A stretch of DNA of 56,869 nt from Gloeopeniophorella convolvens. Taxonomy: Eukaryota > Basidiomycota > Agaricomycetes > Russulales. The notes below the pieces were generated by a model. It was given only the letters and a program-made list of their open reading frames with translations, was not told where the DNA came from and did no database searches. A program made the translations under genes and the position numbers. The stretch spans positions 1 through 56,869 of the forward strand of contig WTXD01000106.1 in the NCBI GenBank assembly GCA_022496205.1, written 5' to 3'. Shown one piece after another: positions 24,335 to 34,824 of this stretch (positions within the stretch are counted from its first letter, which is position 1; every line of letters begins with the position of its first letter).

Positions 24335-26300
24335 CTAGCGGGTAGGTACAGGCGGGGCAGTGCAGGTGGCGCTGCTAGGCACACCGCTGCTGCGAGCTGC
24401 TGGCGGCGCGGGCAGCTTTACGGGCAGCCGTGCGCTGCGCCTCCCTGCCCCGGAGGACCGCCCGTCGTCCTCCAGCTCTAGGAACGCCGAAAACCGACCC
24501 AGCTGGGCCTCCCAGCCCTCCCCTGCCGCGTCGTCAAGGGCACGGCGCTGGTCAGCCGAGAGGTGCCCTGCAGGCCGCCCGCCGTGTGCTGCCCATCGGA
24601 GCAGGCCGCCGACGCAGTACTGCGTGAAGCTGTACCGCCTCTCACGGGGTCCAATCGGAGTGTTTCCATGGCGGAGGCCGGCAGAGGAGATGAGGGCGGT
24701 GGTGCCAGCGGGGAGGCGGACGTAGAGCCTGAGGTCGAACAGGATGAGGTGGCCGCCAGTGGCAGGGTCGAAGCTGCCCAGCGGCGTGATTGCGCACGCA
24801 ATGCCGGGGTAGTTGGTCGAGTCGCGGTGCTCGAAGCAGGCGGTGGACGGGCCGAGGTTGGCGGTGGCGGTGGGGTAGGCACTGTTCGAGAAGGGCATGT
24901 CCAGCGGGGGGGTGCCGCCGGACGCCGCCTGCTGCTTGAGCCTTAGCAGCCCCTCTCGCATGTGGTCGAAGGCCAGGGGAAAGTACGAGGCGAGCCCTTC
25001 TGGGGAGGGGTCAGCGCGCGGCGCGGGCAGGGCGTGGGAAGGCACGCACCGGAGGCGAAGCCGGCAAGGCGGCGCAGATCACCGTCCCCCCGAAGCTCGC
25101 GAACGACGCGGGCCCGCCTTCCCGTCGCACGAAGGTTCATGGGGTGCTAAGGGAGGGTCAGCAGGCTTATGGACGGGCGGAGCAACGGCGCACCCTCTGC
25201 CCCCCGCCGTACGAAACGCCGAAGGACACCGCGGCAAAATCGCCGCGGCGGTGCACGCACCGGGAGCCTTCGGCGCGCCTCGACGCCTCCCGGCGGAGGC
25301 GCTCGAACCTGTCCGCCAGCCGGCTGCAGGCTGCGCCCCACGCGGCAGCCTCCGGCCTGCCATCCTCCGCGGGGTGCCCCAGGAACGCCGCAATGACGCG
25401 CTCGTTGCGGTCCAGGACCAGCAGCGAGGTGCTGCTGCCACCATCAGCAACGCGCTGCGACGGAGGGGTGGGCTGCCTACCTGCCGTCCCAAGGAACCTC
25501 CTGGAAGCCCTCGGCGTCGAGTGCCGCCGGCTCCCACAGCCGCCGCCCCTGCGCAGGAGGCAGCCGACGGCTGGTATACCCGCCGCGCGCGACGTCGTAC
25601 GCGACCTCCTGGCCCTCCATCATGAGGAGGCGCGCGGGGAAGACGTGGCCTTCGAAGCGCGCGCTGTGCTCGCGGTCGAGCGCGCCCTGCAGGCGCTGCT
25701 CCGCCCGCTGCCCCCGCCTGCGGCGCGCCTTTCCACTCTTGGACGACTCCTTGGAGCCCTTGGGGAGCTTCGCGCCCTGGCCATTGTTGTAGGCAGCCCG
25801 CTTCCCGCGCCTGGTCTTGTGCTGCCGGTAGCCGGCGGTGGGGCGAGGCGGGCTGCTGGCGCGCGGCTCGCTGTCGGTGAAGGACGGGGGTGCGCGGCGT
25901 TTTTTGGACGGGCCGGCGAGGGCGTCGTGGAAGAACGCCTCGGCACGCTCAGGGGTCGCAGGAGGTGCGCCGCCTGCGCTGGCACCGGGCGCGTTAGCCG
26001 GCGTCGCAGAGCCGCTAAGGGCCGGGGTGGTGACGGGGCTGAGCGTGCTTGCAGAGTCGTCGCCCTCGCCGACGTCGATGCTCGCCGCCTCCTGAGCGGC
26101 GCGAAGCCGCTCAGCGCGATGAGCGGCCTCTTCGAGCAGGTCGGGGAGGGACGCGTCCGTCTTCACTGTGCGGACGCGGCTGGGGGAGTCTGAGGGGTGT
26201 AGAGGCGTCAGCACAGCTCGAGGCCCTATGGAGAGCTCCCCGCGCGAGGCTGCCTTCTTCGACCCATCGCACAAGCGCGCACGTTTGGGCCATGGCGTGA
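24335..26300 (-). CDS. TET/JBP-like 2-oxoglutarate/Fe(II) dioxygenase
   Basis: Four exons give an open frame: about 26300-25481, 25434-25194, 25146-25050 and 24999-24335, with introns of 46, 47 and 50 bases. The N-terminal part is basic and proline-rich. The middle contains V-P-W-D-G then L-L-V-L-D-R-N-E-R-V-I-A and F-G-V-S-Y-G-G-G-Q. The last exon is the double-stranded beta-helix: iron ligands H-R-D (His 24829-24827), the following S-T-N, G-G-H-L-I-L-F, then R-H-G-N-T-P (His 24670-24668) and the arginine pair ten residues on, with S-F-T-Q-Y. HxD..N plus H.TP....R.S..Y is the TET/JBP pattern, so oxidation of methylated cytosine or thymine in DNA is the predicted role. No stop or frameshift in conserved parts. 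The start is unsettled: the frame opens without an ATG near 26274-26300, so a short first exon is probably missed. A different 2OG oxygenase family is the alternative. Confidence 0.68.
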
Positions 26301-26630
26301 CCCTGCAGCGCAGCAGCGAGGCGTGGGAGGGGTCTGGCGTCCACGCGCGGGGAGCAGCAAGAAAACGGACGGCTCACCTGAACCGGTCATTTTTCCTGCA
26401 GGGGGAGGGCGGAGGTAGCGGGTTGAGCTAGGTTTGAGGCGGCGCAAGGTGGCCTTATAAGGTGGCGGTTCGAGCGGCGTGAAGTGAAAGGAGACGTGAA
26501 AGAGGAGGTTGGTTGATCGCGCGCGGGCTGGTTGTTGCACGTGACGTGCCCGTCGCCTGGCGGGGCGCGAATTCGCGTGCGTGTGACACGCCGGCGACGT
26601 GCACGGGCCGCGCGCGTGTCTAGCTACGAT

Positions 26631-26735
26631 AGGGTGACCCTTGGGCGCTCGGGCTCCGGGCGTCGGCACTTCCTTCGGCCCCGAGCGACAGAGGCAGTCC
26701 GCGACCCGCGGTGAGCTAAGGTCACCCTAACCTGC
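26631..26735. promoter_or_regulatory. Inverted repeat, cassette 2 (outer arm half lost)
   Basis: The right arm GGTCACCCTAACCTGC (26720-26735) is complete. The left arm keeps only AGGGTGACC (26631-26639), preceded by gctacgat instead of gcaggtt. The spacer shares GGAGCCC..AAG and GGCCGAAG.AAGTGCCG words with the other two cassettes (opposite orientation). Homology to them ends at this half arm, and beyond it lies the dioxygenase gene rather than the Spt5-like gene. It sits between the divergent dioxygenase and Myb genes and so is in promoter position for both. Confidence 0.7.
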
Positions 26736-26947
26736 GCGAAGCATATTGGCAAGCGCACGTGCCTGGTGATTTCCCTTTTGCCTTCTCTCGTTCGCCATAG
26801 ACACCACCACCCCCGCACTAGCATTAGATACCGCAGTGTTGTGTACTCGATCGTAGATAAACACTACATTGCTTTGTGAGGCTTGTGAGTAACACTTCAA
26901 ATAACAAAACACATCAACTACGGGCTTTTTACTAGACCTGGCAAGAA

Positions 26948-28290
26948 ATGAACACGTCCTACAGGACCGATGTCTTTGCGGCCGCTCCCAACACCGCTCG
27001 TCGACGATCCGCAAGAATACCTCGCCACCAACTGGGTGGATTCGGATGAGCTTCATCTCCTCAGTACGTTGATGTACCACCTCATTGGAGCATGCTTACA
27101 GCGTGGAGAGGACAGACGTTCCGTACATCAAGGGCCATTTCTCGTTCTTGGAACGAGAACGAATTGATGCTGCTATATGTAGCTATCAAGAGGTGTGTAC
27201 TTCAGCAAAGGGGGTACACTCTACTGACCCGCAGCAGGAGCACACTCTCTCCAACGAGCAAGTTGTTGACTTGATTCTATTGAAGCAACGGATAGGGTTC
27301 TGGCCTCATGTCGGTAAGATAGCATGCTCTCCACGCCTGTCCAGCTCTGATTATGTTTTACCAGCGCGCGCCGTTCCCATGAGGCCTCTCCGGTCAGTCT
27401 TCAACCATGGACGCCGGGCGCGCGACCCGTTCGCGAGGCACGGTGGGTGGAGTCCACTAGCTAACAAGGGACTAGAACAGTGCGTATATGCTTGTCACCT
27501 GTCACACGCTATCCTAACATCTTTAAGGGCCGTTAGAGATCACGGCCGCAAATGGGACAAGGTCACGATGGCGGTCGCCAGGTCGCCAGAGGATGCTCGA
27601 GCTCATTTCGTCACGAAACTCGAGCATAACGAGCGCAAGCGTGGTGCCCGTCACATCCTTGGCTCACAAGGTGCATTGCTGACCTGTTATGCAAGGGCCC
27701 TGGTCCGTTGACGAGGAGGCGCAGTTTCTGACCGTGGTCCAAGGCCTCGCGTCCGAGGGACGCTCTTTCGACTCGCGAGGCTTCTGGGCTGAAGTGTCAC
27801 GGCGCATGAACCACACAAGGACCACGCGTCAGTACAAACGCAAGCGGTACGTGCACCGGAACCTGTTTTTTTCTTTTCATAGCGGCTGATTAGAGCGAAG
27901 GGATGCTCGATTCAGAGCCCGCGTCGCTGGCGGCGGCAAGGAACCTGCGTGGACCGCGGCGGACAACTTTGTTCTCGTTCAAAAGTGAGGAATCTGAGCA
28001 CTTCGAGGGCCTTGTCTGACTTGCCGCACGACCAGAATCAGATCGTGCCAAGTGGACGATGAATCCGCGATCGACTGGAACTCGCTGCGCGACGAAGCTT
28101 GGAACGCATGGGGCCCGCTCGCGCTTCGGAAGAAATGGGGTGCGTTGAAAGCCAGAGTGAGCGTGCGAGGGGCGACGCACAAGGGTATGTTTAGGCAAAT
28201 GCACCCACCGACGCAGCTTACAAGTAGCAGACATCGTCCGAGAACTTGCCCAGCAGATCGTGCTCCCTTCTGCCCCTTTACCGTAGAATG
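26948..28290 (+). pseudogene. Reb1-type Myb protein, copy 2, probably broken
   Basis: Starts at ATG 26948 (M-N-T-S-Y-R-T-D-V). Compared with the copy at 39420 there is one extra base near 26999, which shifts the frame before EYLATNWVDSDEL. Downstream blocks in order: F-L-E-R-E-R-I-D-A-A-I (about 27145-27180); L-S-N-E-Q-V-V-D-L-I-L-L-K-Q with G-F-W (27247-27305); R-P-L-R-S-V-F-N-H...D-P-F (27380-27435); the Myb repeat H-G-R-K-W-D-K-V...R-S-P-E-D-A-R (27540-27605); a second repeat G-P-W-S-V-D-E-E...G-F-W-A-E-V-S-R-R-M (27690-27810); and a third with D-W-N-S-L-R-D-E-A-W-N-A-W...L-R-K-K-W (28074-28140). Short introns separate them. The RPLRSV-H..R..P plus W-rich repeats match Reb1/TTF1-type Myb proteins, which bind DNA to stop RNA polymerase I or organise promoters. 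A start beyond the frameshift could still give a protein. Confidence 0.62.
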
Positions 28291-28489
28291 ATGCTGTATA
28301 TTACTCGCACTGCATCAAATACGCAGCGTGATTCCCTTCTCCTCCCGCATGGGGCACGTGTGATCGCCGGACACCGTAACCATCAGACAAATTGAGCACC
28401 CCCCACTAACGCATCGGGTGCTGGAACTTTATAAAGATAAGTATGGCTGTACCCACATAGAGCAAATACTAACGCCTCGCTCTCAGGTG

Positions 28490-28990
28490 TGGCAAAGCCG
28501 CTGAAATGCACGTTGTGCTCTTACAGCATCGTGTGAGAGCTCTCGGGTTGCGGGCGTGGTAACATGCGAGCAAGCGGTTTCTGGAAAAGCGTTGCGAGCC
28601 GCATGGATAGCAGTGTCAGAACAGGTGGTTCGACCACCTCGAACCCAAATTCTCCAGCGCGGGAAAAAAGAGGGTGTGGGGCGATGAGAATGAACGCATC
28701 CTGACCAGCAAGTAAGCATCTTCAATGCCTGAGACGATGCCTTCTCATGTTTCACAACAGGGTTGCCTCTTTGGCTGTCGATCGCGAGAGCGAGATTGAT
28801 CGGAAGCCCCTGCGCGACGATGTGTGGTCTCAATGGAGTCCACACGTCCTGGCGCGGAGGTGGAAAGCGTTGAGGAACGAGGTGGATTCGGAACATGGGC
28901 CGTCGAAGTGCGTCCCTTATCTGGCTGAGTGGCACTCTCGATGCCATCAAACCAGACGTCATGGCGCTTCTTCTTGCGCGGATTCACTGA
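28490..28990 (+). pseudogene. Second Myb-domain gene fragment in tandem
   Basis: About 200 bases after the previous Myb copy, a frame near 28565-28615 reads G-F-W-K-S-V-A-S-R-M, the equivalent of G-F-W-A-E-V-S-R-R-M. After V-W-G-D-E-N-E-R-I-L (28670-28705) and an intron ending near 28761 comes the third-repeat block R-K-P-L-R-D-D-V-W-S-Q-W...A-R-R-W-K-A-L-R-N-E-V (28801-28885). The N-terminal half is absent. This tandem order, Myb then partial Myb, also holds beside copy 1 (12.8-13.4 kb), so the ancestral cassette probably had two Myb genes in a row. Confidence 0.55.
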
Positions 28991-29648
28991 GATGCTAACG
29001 CGTTGAAGATGCGTAGGTTTTTATGTAGTGAGTGCGCTCAGCCCATGAAGCTGCCTAGAATCTCCCCATAATGTTCATCGAAAATCTATCTCTCGACGCC
29101 CTCCAGGAAAGCTTCCCCACGGTCGGGCGGCATACCCGCCAGGCAATTCAAGACCTCGTCATACACGAGACGCGACGCGGGGGGGTGGCGTGCATGCGGT
29201 CGAAGCGAGGCCCATCTTTCTCGCCGCCCTCTAGCATCTTCAGGGCCGTCTGGGTCGTGCTGGCTACCGGGGAAGCAGAGCCTTGTGCCCTCCTTTTGCC
29301 CCTTTCGACGTTGTCGAGGTCCATACGTGTGCTTTCGTCCGCATAAGGGTGGGTCCTCGGAGCCATGACGCGCCAAGTCGAGCGCTTCAATGTCCAAGGC
29401 AAACTTCGAACCGCGCCTGTGTTGAGCCTCCGCTTTAGCCTCCTCGCCTCTATTCTCAGCGTTCTCAGTGTTTTTTTTTTTTTGCCGATTTTTTCCTTCC
29501 TGTCACTATACGCCTCGTCTTCTCCACACAGATTTTTTCCTCCCTGGTATCGCTGATGCCATCCAATCATAGACACGGTTTTACATCGCCTCGTGCCAGC
29601 TCAGGCGATAGGTGAATTCTCTGCTCTCGCTGTGTCTTTTTCCCCATC
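28991..29648. other. Intergenic; promoter region of the large gene
   Basis: Contains a small plus-strand frame from ATG 29071 (M-F-I-E-N-L-S-L-D-A-L-Q) that I cannot assign, a run of twelve to thirteen T at about 29470-29482, and C/T-rich text up to 29640. Pyrimidine-rich stretches just ahead of a start are usual in basidiomycete promoters. Confidence 0.4.
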
Positions 29649-32600
29649 ATGTTCTTTGCTAATGCTCTCTTCAGCACCAACCTCATATCAACCGGTGACT
29701 CTGACGGCCCTCATCCCCGCCTAGAGTCCGCCAATAGCGTGGCGGCCTCCAATACTCCCTCCCGAAAGCAGGCTACTCCCGCTTCTACAAAACGTGCACG
29801 CGCCCTATCCGCAGTAGATGCCATGCGTGGCTCTCCAGCTGGGCCTGCATCCTCCCGCTACGTACGCACCTGGCCTCGTCTCACGGCCATCCGCTGACTG
29901 GTCCCGTTCGCCGTTTTCTTTTACTTTCAGCCTGGGACCCCTTCAAAAACGCCCATTCATCTTGACCTCAGGGCTATGGACCACCAGAGGCGCCTCGACC
30001 GCCTCTCAGCGCAGCCTTCTCTACCCAATACATCTCCTGTGCAACAACGTTCCTTGACCAGGGAAGACCGGGTGCCTCAGGGCTCTTTTGCCAGCACCCC
30101 CCTCTCTAAGCGCCCTCGGCTGCTTCCACCGCCGACGCAAGCAGCGGCCTCGTCTTCAAGGGCTAAGGCTGAACGTCTCCCTTCTCCTCAGCTCTCAGCC
30201 CCGTTTTTTTTGCCGGAGACACCTATTCAGGCGCCTCTTTCTCTTTCACCGATCGTTCAGACTCCTGCCAGCCTTGCCTCCCGTTCTCGAAACGCGTCGT
30301 CGCCTCGTCTGCCATGGGGTTTGCCTCAGCCTCGCTTTTCTCCACGTGCCGACTCGCCGCCGCCCTTCAACGAGGACGACCTAAACTACCAGGACGACGT
30401 AGGCCACCAGTCCCCTGCTATAGATGCCGACCAACTGCGTGATCCCTCCCCTCCTCCTGACTACCGGCCTCCTACCCCTCAGCCGCAGCCTGAAGAAGAT
30501 GAGCTTGATGTAGGCTTTGACCCACTCGCCCCTGATGTAGACATGCTCGCAGATGACCCTGTCCACGAAGACGATCTCATTCTTGCTGCCAATGGTGGCG
30601 CAGCAAACGTTCTTGGAAGCCAGGAGGAGTATGAGAGCCTCGCCCGCACCACCTACTACCTTAGTCAGCTCGAGATCATGTGCAACCGATCGGATGCGTC
30701 CGGCGCCCGCCGCATGCTGGCGAAGAAGGTTAAGCTTAGGGTTGACCAGCGGTACATGCCTGCCCTCGGCACCCCTCAGACTGCCTCTGGGATCGACGGC
30801 CACTTCCTGGATTTTGTCATGTACGTTCCAAATGAACGTGGGTGTCGAGCGATCCTCCCCATCCAGCCAGAGGCCAGGTGGACATTTTTCCTCAAGCTCA
30901 AAGACACAACTCGTGCATTCAAGAATAAGCACGGCACCGTTGGATTCCCGCTTGAAGGGCGGGTGATGTTTGTAGGGACATCTGGGACTATCTTGAACGT
31001 ACTTCTCCTTCTTGCACCGCCTAGCTTCTTCGAGCCTCCGCCGTTGGATGCAGAAGAGCAGCGCCGTCCCCGGCAGCTTGAAAAAGGCTCGACGGTTCCG
31101 ACGTTGCATGACCGACTGGTGGTGCTAGCGTTCCTCAGCCACGCGCTCTCAGAAATCCACTTTTCGGACATATACTGTGATGAGACATACCCAGACATCA
31201 GCAGCATGCGAACGCTAGGGGACAGCACGAATATATTGTGAGAGCTATGTCTAGCGCGGTTGCGTTGAGGCATGTCGTTCTAACGCCTCCACACCCCTGC
31301 TGTTCTAGTCAATCCTCAGCCCATGAGTTGCTTCCGACAGCAGTCGACCGCCTCGACAGGTTTATCAAGCGTAGCTGGGACTCTTGGATCGAGCTTGCTC
31401 CTCCGTCCTACCGTTCTGGCCAGGTCATCCAGGACGCCCAGCTCATCTTCGTCACATACCGGTATGGCCAGAACCACCCCATTGGTGAGCCAGAAAACCG
31501 TGAAGTAGAGGCTGCCCAATGGGCTACCGACGTAAACATGGCTCGCATCCGATATGTTTCTGTTGCCCTCGCAACCCACTTTATGTGAGCCACCTGCGCC
31601 TCCCTCAACCATTGTTGCTATGTGCTCACCATGCGTCCCTCCACACCCTCTAGCTGTCAGGGCGCAGCTAGCTGGGACGAGCTTCGGTCAGATGACATCG
31701 CCGCGCGTCATGGCGATGTCTTTCTTGATCCTCACCAACAACAGCCCGTAGACAACCTCCAAGGCCTCGCTCAGCTCGAGCCAGATGGCATCCCTATTCA
31801 CATCTACAACAGAAGGGGCGTAGAGGTTCCAAGACGTACCCCTCGCGTCTTCCCTGGATCTTCCGCCTGCGGTCTTCTTGTCAACCTCCCAGAGATGCTT
31901 CCTTACTTCTCTCGCGATGCTACTCTGGAGTCTGTCCGCGATCGTCTCAAATATACCGTTTCTTCAGGAGAACCAGGCCTTCCCACTGTTTACCCGCTTG
32001 CTTTCACAGGTTCTTATGGCCAGCTACAGGCGGCAGGGGGTGGGATTGCCCCGTTCCAACACGCCCTTGACCACCTCAATGTTCGCCTTGCCGAAGCCGG
32101 TGAAGGCCAGGTCCTGCCAGGCCCTGTCACTGGGGACGGCACCGTTGCCGCATCAGTGGAACTGCTCGCAGTACAGATGTACAGCCAGATAACTCACAGG
32201 GTCCGCGCCTCTGCCAGCCGTCATGCTGTGCAACAGGGCCGTCTTACAAAGGCTGCGGCCGGATACTTCGCATTCAATCCACAAGATAAACACAAAGCTG
32301 ATGCCTGCCTAGATGATGCCAGGCGGTTTCCTCACAAGCAATTTGCGACGCAGCTGCTAGAGATGCCTCCGCAGGACATTCCGCGATGCCTTCGCGTCGA
32401 GAATGTCTTTTGCATCAAAGTAGAGGACCTTCCACAAATTAACCGCAACGGACGGTTTGCCTCCCATATGCCCCTCCCTTTGCCTCCTCTCATGCCGCGT
32501 TGCTCCCTTTCAGCTACATATATGAGCAAGTTGTATGCGAGCTTCTGGATACTTGGGAGCTTGCTGCCGTGTGGCATCCGCTCAGGTCGGGAATGGTCGC

Positions 32601-34824
32601 TTTTCTACCCGAGGTCAGCTGTTTCATTCTCTTGAACGCTCTAATGCTAAGCGCACTTAATTTCCAGGTATTCCCTCATATGATCGCCTGGGCCTCCTAC
32701 CCCATCACCTCCCTCATTGAGACCATTTTTGGCCGCACCCAGGCATTCAGAGCTGCTCATCCGACCCTACAGGCGAACTCCAACCCAAACTTTTATGACA
32801 TCGAGCTACTGGCCATGCTCGAGCGCGCTCTCAACTTCTGCCACACCGGCAGCCCCAAGGTCCTCACCCGGACAAGCATGAATCACCTCTGGCTCTCGTT
32901 GGGAATTACTACCACCGGATTCCCGTCCCTTAACCCCACCGTCGCTGCTGGTATCCAGCAAATGAGCTACTTTGATTGGCCTTTAGACCTCCGCACTCGC
33001 ATGCCGCTGACTGCCTCCAGCCGTAGCATCGCATATACGTATGGGCGTGTCTTTGACGTGGTGAGTTGTCCTCTCACTTGCACCTATGGCCACACCATAC
33101 GCCGCCTTCCTCCCCAGTCAAACTGCACTTTCCCTCGCCTATAGTTTCTCGGCTCTTCATCCACCCTTTCTCACTGCCTTCTCCACCTAGGTATACCGTA
33201 CTCTCTTCGCTTGCAAGCATGCCACCGTTGTTGCTGCTCATCGTGCAAGCATCCCAGGTGACCGCAATCATCGCCCTCGCCAGGCTCAGTCCCTTGATTC
33301 CATGCGCGTCTCATGTCTTGATGTTCTTATGAAGCTCTACGTCACAGAGACTTCCCAGTTCATCGCAGATGGGCTGATTGCAGATGCCAGCGCCATCCTC
33401 GCCCGCCCAAACATCTCACGTCCAGCACGTGAATACCAAACGGAGCGCCTTGGCTGGATCAAACTCTGGCGCAGCTGCGACTCTCCCTTCTCCTCCGCAA
33501 ACGATGCCACCTCTCTTTTGATTCGCTGCTTCTTGACATCACCTGCAGACGCACGCTCGGCACTCCCTAGGGGCGCCTTGTCCTCTTTCACTAGGGATGA
33601 CTTTGCTTCCTCCATCTTCAACAAGGCAATGGGTAAACGCCCTCGAGATGTTGGTCAAAAGGCCCCCATCATTCCTGGTGGCTCCTTCCATCGTGCCTTT
33701 CGCGTCCTTCTCACCTTCTCCCTCTTCCCCTCCCTTGACCTCAGCGACCCAGGCTCTGTCGACTCCACATGCGAAGCGTTCATCCCTCTCTTCAAACGTG
33801 CTCTTGATCGCGCTTCCATCTCCGTTATCCCTACCTTTGCTACCCACGACGATGGCTCTATATCCTACAAGGCGTTCATCCTGCTGTCAGCATCTCCTCC
33901 TGCCTATAACCATATCGCCACACCTATCTCTCTTCCGATAGCTCAGATGACCCAGCCACAGCTTCAACAAGCCCATGTTGACTCTGTAGCGCGCCGCATA
34001 CAGGTTGCAGATACCAACGCCGCTTGGACTTACCGCCAATTAAGACCTAGAGACTATGGCCTCCTCCTCACCACCCCTCTACCCCAACCGACATCGACCC
34101 GAGGGACCTCAAGGCACTCGGAATGCACCAATTTGAGGCTAATTTTTTCGACTGGATACATGCCTCTTGGGACATGAGCCTTCTTCCCCACCGCCTCGCC
34201 CTCATCCTAGGCATTGCTCTCGCAGAGGCCATGCCTAAACTTACTATCCCTATGTCTTTCACCCATAATGCCCCTGACCCTAAAGCGGCGGAGTTTACAG
34301 AATGGTTTCACTGCCTCCCTTGGCAAAAGACGTCCATCAAAAAAGGCATCACTGACCGCAGCCGCTACGTCACCCTCATAGTCTGCTGGATTATTGCAGT
34401 CTACGACCCCAACTCCCCCATTTACAAGTGCAAATCCCCTTCTGATGGCACTCGCTTCTACAGTGGCTTTGAAGGTGAACTCACAAGGAAATTCTGTACG
34501 CCAAACCCTTCTACTCTTATCTACCTCTGCCACTCATCCTTTTCCTCCTCCCTTCTAGCGAACAAGTCCATCAAGCCCTCTCTCTTTGCTCATATCGGTG
34601 CGGTCAAGCCGCTGTCTACTGGCATCTTTCAGAAGCCTCTTTTCAACAAGACGTGGGCGCCTCTAGACCAGAGTGAGCTGGCAGAGTACTGGAGCCATAT
34701 TTTCCGCGACTTGTCTTGTGGTCAATATGGTGCCCACCGCCTTTTCCGCTCTCTTTTTGGCGAGACTTTAGCAGAATCCATTGCTTGCCGCCTTAACCTT
34801 GCACGTGCTACTGATGAGGTCTAG
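29649..34824 (+). CDS. Large uncharacterised agaricomycete protein (about 1,480 residues, one frame change)
   Basis: ATG at 29649 (M-F-F-A-N-A-L-F-S-T-N-L). Exon joins keep frame: 29649-29861, 29931-31237, 31309-31584, 31654-32454, 32514-32613, 32668-33060, and 33191 onward to the TAG after 34821, with introns of 54-71 bases except one of 130. The N-terminal 300 residues are proline/serine-rich and end in an acidic stretch; the rest is globular, with no signal peptide or membrane segment. I know no named domain in it. Segments such as L-S-L-G-I-T-T-T-G-F-P-S-L-N-P and D-W-P-L-D-L...S-I-A-Y-T-Y-G are the kind of conserved text that should identify homologues. Near 34040-34095 the frame must change by one base to reach D-P-R-D-L-K-A-L-G-M: a sequencing error or a recent mutation. 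Gene and intron quality otherwise look functional. Confidence 0.6.

Noticed and set aside
24119..25625. Long plus-strand frames opposite the dioxygenase gene
   Set aside because: They are GC-rich antisense shadows; the minus strand has motifs and intron-consistent exons.
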